Shown here piece after piece: positions 36,934 through 38,407 of a stretch of 38,407 nt of DNA. Position 1 is the first letter of the stretch. The number at the start of each line of letters is the position of its first letter. The position numbers were made by a program, and so were the translations under genes. The notes beneath the pieces were generated by a model. The model made no database searches. It saw only the letters and a list, made by a program, of their open reading frames with translations, and had not been told where the DNA came from. The stretch is from Firmicutes bacterium UBA1768 (lineage in GTDB: Bacteria; Bacillota; Clostridia; Peptostreptococcales; Anaerovoracaceae), in NCBI GenBank assembly GCA_002315335.1, contig DCGW01000038.1, positions 164-38,570 on the forward strand, read 5' to 3'.

Positions 36934-36972
36934 GCTCCCCGCGCCCTACACGCCGCCCTGACGCCAGCCCTC
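36934..36972 (+). other. C-rich tract downstream of the trmN6-like gene, possible Rho site
   Basis: 39 bases with 23 C and 8 G (about 79 percent GC) in an otherwise AT-rich region, made of three imperfect repeats of about 11 bp (the last two ACGCCGCCCTG and ACGCCAGCCCTC). C-rich, G-poor and poorly folded RNA of this kind is what Rho factor binds. No ordinary terminator follows the gene upstream. Confidence 0.4.
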
Positions 36973-37003
36973 TTGACATTTTCTGGGGGGGGTATTGTAT
37001 ACT
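36973..37003 (+). promoter_or_regulatory. Promoter with a G8 run in the spacer
   Basis: A perfect TTGACA (36973-36978) and TATACT (36998-37003) are 19 bp apart. The spacer contains eight consecutive G (36985-36992). Loss of one or two G would bring the spacing to 18 or 17. Confidence 0.6.
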
Positions 37004-37083
37004 CTAATCAGATGGAAGAAGCTTTATCCAATAGAATTATTGCGGTAAGCAGAGAATTTTCACTGAAAGGAGCGAATACATTT

Positions 37084-37335
37084 ATGAGAAAAGTAGAATT
37101 TGACGAAATGAGAATGGTTGAAGCTGGTGGATGGATCCACGAAGATGGGTTTATTTGTTATCGTAGTGAAGACGGGAAAACCTATGTCATGATAGGGCTT
37201 GGATCTATAATAATTGGAAAAGAGGATTATCAGTTTATTTATTCTCCTGGGGTATTTATGTTTAATATAAAGGAAACCCCTATAATGATATACACCCCAT
37301 TATATTTAGTAAGACTATTAATAGGAGCAATTTAA
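37084..37335 (+). CDS. Small protein of unknown function
   Basis: 83 aa from ATG 37084, with AAAGGAG 11 nt upstream; an earlier in-frame ATG at 37012 lacks a ribosome site and would leave almost no leader. I do not recognise a family. The N-terminal half is acidic (MRKVEFDEMRMVEAGGWIHEDGFICYRSEDGKTYVMIGLG); the C-terminal half is hydrophobic, ending LYLVRLLIGAI, perhaps membrane-associated. Its promoter holds a G8 tract, it is flanked by direct repeats and closes with a hairpin terminator. The setting suggests an accessory, possibly switched gene; the function is unknown and so is whether it is translated. Confidence 0.55.
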   Translation: MRKVEFDEMRMVEAGGWIHEDGFICYRSEDGKTYVMIGLGSIIIGKEDYQFIYSPGVFMFNIKETPIMIYTPLYLVRLLIGAI

Positions 37336-37343
37336 CAACCAAC

Positions 37344-37369
37344 AACTCCCCGCCATCCGGCGGGGAGTT
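37344..37369. terminator. GC-rich hairpin between the small gene and abrB
   Basis: AACTCCCCGCC / GGCGGGGAGTT, an 11-bp perfect stem with an ATCC loop, between convergent genes. The flanks are only moderately T-rich on either strand, so it may stop both transcripts at reduced efficiency. Confidence 0.75.
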
Positions 37370-37374
37370 ACTGT

Positions 37375-37617
37375 TTACAGAGCCTTTAGCTCTTCTATGC
37401 ATTTTGTGCAGATGTTCTTTCCCATAACGCTCTGAACATTTGAAGCGTTGCCGCAGAAGATGCAGGCTGGGGAGTATTTTTTTAGAATGATAGTGCTCTC
37501 ATCAACGAAAATTTCGAGAGGGTCCTTGATTTCGATTTCTAAGGTTCTTCTTAATTCGATAGGAAGTACAATTCTTCCGAGCTCGTCAACTTTTCTTACT
37601 ATTCCTGTTGCTTTCAT
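37375..37617 (-). CDS. abrB: AbrB family transcriptional regulator with zinc-ribbon tail
   Basis: 80 aa. The AbrB swapped-hairpin DNA-binding domain is residues 1-48: MKATGIVRKVDELGRIVLPIELRRTLEIEIKDPLEIFVDESTIILKKY. The tail has two CxxC pairs, CIFC and CTKC, forming a small zinc knuckle typical of Clostridia AbrB rather than the Bacillus form. AbrB is a transition-state regulator binding AT-rich promoters. AAAGGAGG precedes the ATG. It lies 35 nt after the DUF948-like gene on the same strand. abrB near the ricT/trmN6 block is a conserved Bacillota setting. Confidence 0.93.
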   Translation of the reverse strand: MKATGIVRKVDELGRIVLPIELRRTLEIEIKDPLEIFVDESTIILKKYSPACIFCGNASNVQSVMGKNICTKCIEELKAL

Positions 37618-37652
37618 GGCTAAACCTCCTTTGGTTTACTGTCCGATTAATA

Positions 37653-38075
37653 TTATTCTTCGGTCTGGTTATTGTTTGAGGGAGCTTCGTTCTTACCTGC
37701 TTCAGAAGAAGCCTTTGCTTCATCGACTCCATCCGATTTTTCCGCCTTAGAGGCCTTCTTTTCGGATACTATGTCGGAAATTGCCTTTATTGCACCCGCA
37801 ACTGAAGAAGCCTGACCGAGGAGAGTTGTTGGACCTTTTACTGCGCTGACCAAAGATGAAGTCACATCCACAACATCCTTTGCAACGCCTTCTGCGTCCT
37901 GTGTGACGCTGGCCGCAGATGCAGTAATCGTTTCAACATTTTCCATTACCTTTGCCAGCGATTTTACAGAAGGAATCAGGTGACGAATCAGCGAAATACA
38001 TCTTAACAAGAGGACAAACAAAGCAATGCAAATAGCTAACATGCAAAATTCACCAAGTGTTAATGTAATATCCAT
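37653..38075 (-). CDS. DUF948-like membrane-anchored protein
   Basis: 140 aa from the ATG at 38075, preceded by GGAAGGAG 8 nt upstream; an ATG six codons earlier has no ribosome site. One N-terminal membrane helix (about 8-26, FCMLAICIALFVLLLRCI) and then a Ser/Thr/Val/Ala-rich helical region (VMENVETITASAASVTQDAEGVAKDVVDVTSSLVSAV) with the heptad pattern of DUF948 proteins, then a charged Lys/Glu tail. DUF948 members are general-stress or envelope proteins of unknown action. Likely co-transcribed with abrB. Confidence 0.8.
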   Translation of the reverse strand: MDITLTLGEFCMLAICIALFVLLLRCISLIRHLIPSVKSLAKVMENVETITASAASVTQDAEGVAKDVVDVTSSLVSAVKGPTTLLGQASSVAGAIKAISDIVSEKKASKAEKSDGVDEAKASSEAGKNEAPSNNNQTEE

Positions 38076-38111
38076 AGTAACTTCTCCTTCCATTTATTAT
38101 TAGTGCTTCCT

Positions 38112-38140
38112 ATTATATCTTTAAATGGAAAATTTTTCAA
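38112..38140 (-). promoter_or_regulatory. Promoter of the DUF948-abrB pair
   Basis: On the minus strand TTGAAA (complement of 38135-38140), exactly 17 bp, then a perfect TATAAT (complement of 38112-38117), 37 bp before the start codon. Confidence 0.75.
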
Positions 38141-38161
38141 GTAATGTATTATAATTGAAAA

Positions 38162-38372
38162 ATTTGCCGGCCGTACTAAAATCAACCTCGCAACTTGAGT
38201 GCTATCTTACTTACATCTTGCGTACTATCTGGTGCTGTGATAGAGGCTATAATAATGGGTCCCTTTTATATCAAACTTTTTTATTTCCGTACAAAGCATA
38301 CAATTTCAACATTTATTGGGGAAATACACCAAAAATGGAAAAAATGTCGCGGCTGTAAAGGTTGATTTTTTT
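38162..38372 (+). ncRNA. Candidate structured RNA framed by an inverted repeat
   Basis: The last 314 bp hold no supported gene. AAAATCAACCT (38178-38188) and AGGTTGATTTT (38359-38369) are perfect complements, 170 nt apart, and the right arm runs into seven T, as an intrinsic terminator would. A TATAAT at 38150-38155 sits just upstream, though its -35 is poor. Inside is a smaller hairpin CTATC / GATAG. A closed stem around about 190 nt recalls 6S-type RNA in size and outline only; I cannot name it. Confidence 0.3.
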
Positions 38373-38407
38373 CTTCTGTTGTGGTATTTTTTATAAGCCT
38401 ATATTAT

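Larger units (their letters stand above)
36923..37353 (+). repeat. 20-bp direct repeat pair flanking the small unknown gene
   Basis: AACAACCAAAAGCTCCCCGC (36923-36942) and AACAACCAACAACTCCCCGC (37334-37353) match at 18 of 20 bases, 411 bp apart. The right copy continues into the terminator stem at 37344-37369; the left copy runs into a C-rich tract. Confidence 0.6.

Noticed and set aside
38155..38358. 67-codon open frame at the right edge, plus strand
   Set aside because: No ribosome binding site, TTG start, low-complexity product with no recognisable domain, and it overlaps the inverted repeat that better explains the stretch.

Overview
This is a low-GC Gram-positive (Bacillota) chromosome segment carrying the replication origin. 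The gene set, the YidC type, the SLH/LCP envelope genes and the Clostridia-style zinc-tailed AbrB fit class Clostridia; I cannot name a genus. The window holds about 35 protein genes, a bipartite oriC around dnaA, a possible structured RNA at the right edge, and no rRNA, tRNA, CRISPR or insertion sequence that I can recognise.

Layout. (1) 1-6150, plus strand: the end of an MFS transporter, an RDD membrane protein, an LCP-family glycopolymer ligase overlapping an SLH-domain protein, and a stand-alone acyl-CoA ligase, closed by a bidirectional terminator. (2) 6239-10035, minus strand: the classic origin-left operon rpmH-rnpA-yidD-yidC-jag-mnmE, ending at mnmE without mnmG, rsmG or parAB. (3) 10036-11914: oriC in two parts flanking dnaA, with DnaA boxes upstream and, downstream, boxes followed by a GC-rich spacer and a DnaA-trio run. 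(4) 11915-20942, plus strand: dnaN, recF, gyrB, gyrA, trpS and a class I aminotransferase. (5) 21079-26030: rpsF-ssb-rpsR, then gdpP-rplI-dnaB. (6) 26033-29745, minus strand: an EamA transporter, a two-gene ABC transporter and a DnaD-like replication protein with an unusual C-terminus. (7) 30011-36910, plus strand: M23 peptidase, walR, walK, a small membrane protein, holB, ricT and a TrmN6-like methyltransferase. (8) 36911-38407: a small unknown gene behind a promoter with a G8 run, then abrB and a DUF948-like gene on the minus strand, and an inverted repeat that may frame a non-coding RNA.

How it works together. Most of the window is replication and growth machinery: initiator, clamp, gyrase, helicase, SSB, a clamp-loader subunit, a DnaD-type protein, ribosomal proteins, RNase P protein and the YidC insertion system. 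Envelope homeostasis is the second theme (LCP, SLH, WalRK, M23 peptidase, the c-di-AMP phosphodiesterase GdpP). Leading-strand orientation holds on both sides close to oriC; the genes at 1-6150, 26033-29745 and 37375-38075 run against replication.

The most unusual items are: the DnaD-like protein whose last ~95 residues look like the helicase-binding, zinc-containing N-terminal domain of a DnaI/DnaC loader with no AAA+ module following; the small unknown gene with a G8 tract in its promoter spacer, flanked by 20-bp direct repeats and preceded by a very C-rich tract; and the gyrB promoter whose -35 box begins in the loop of the recF terminator. Calls are from reading the sequence and from family knowledge; no database search was run.
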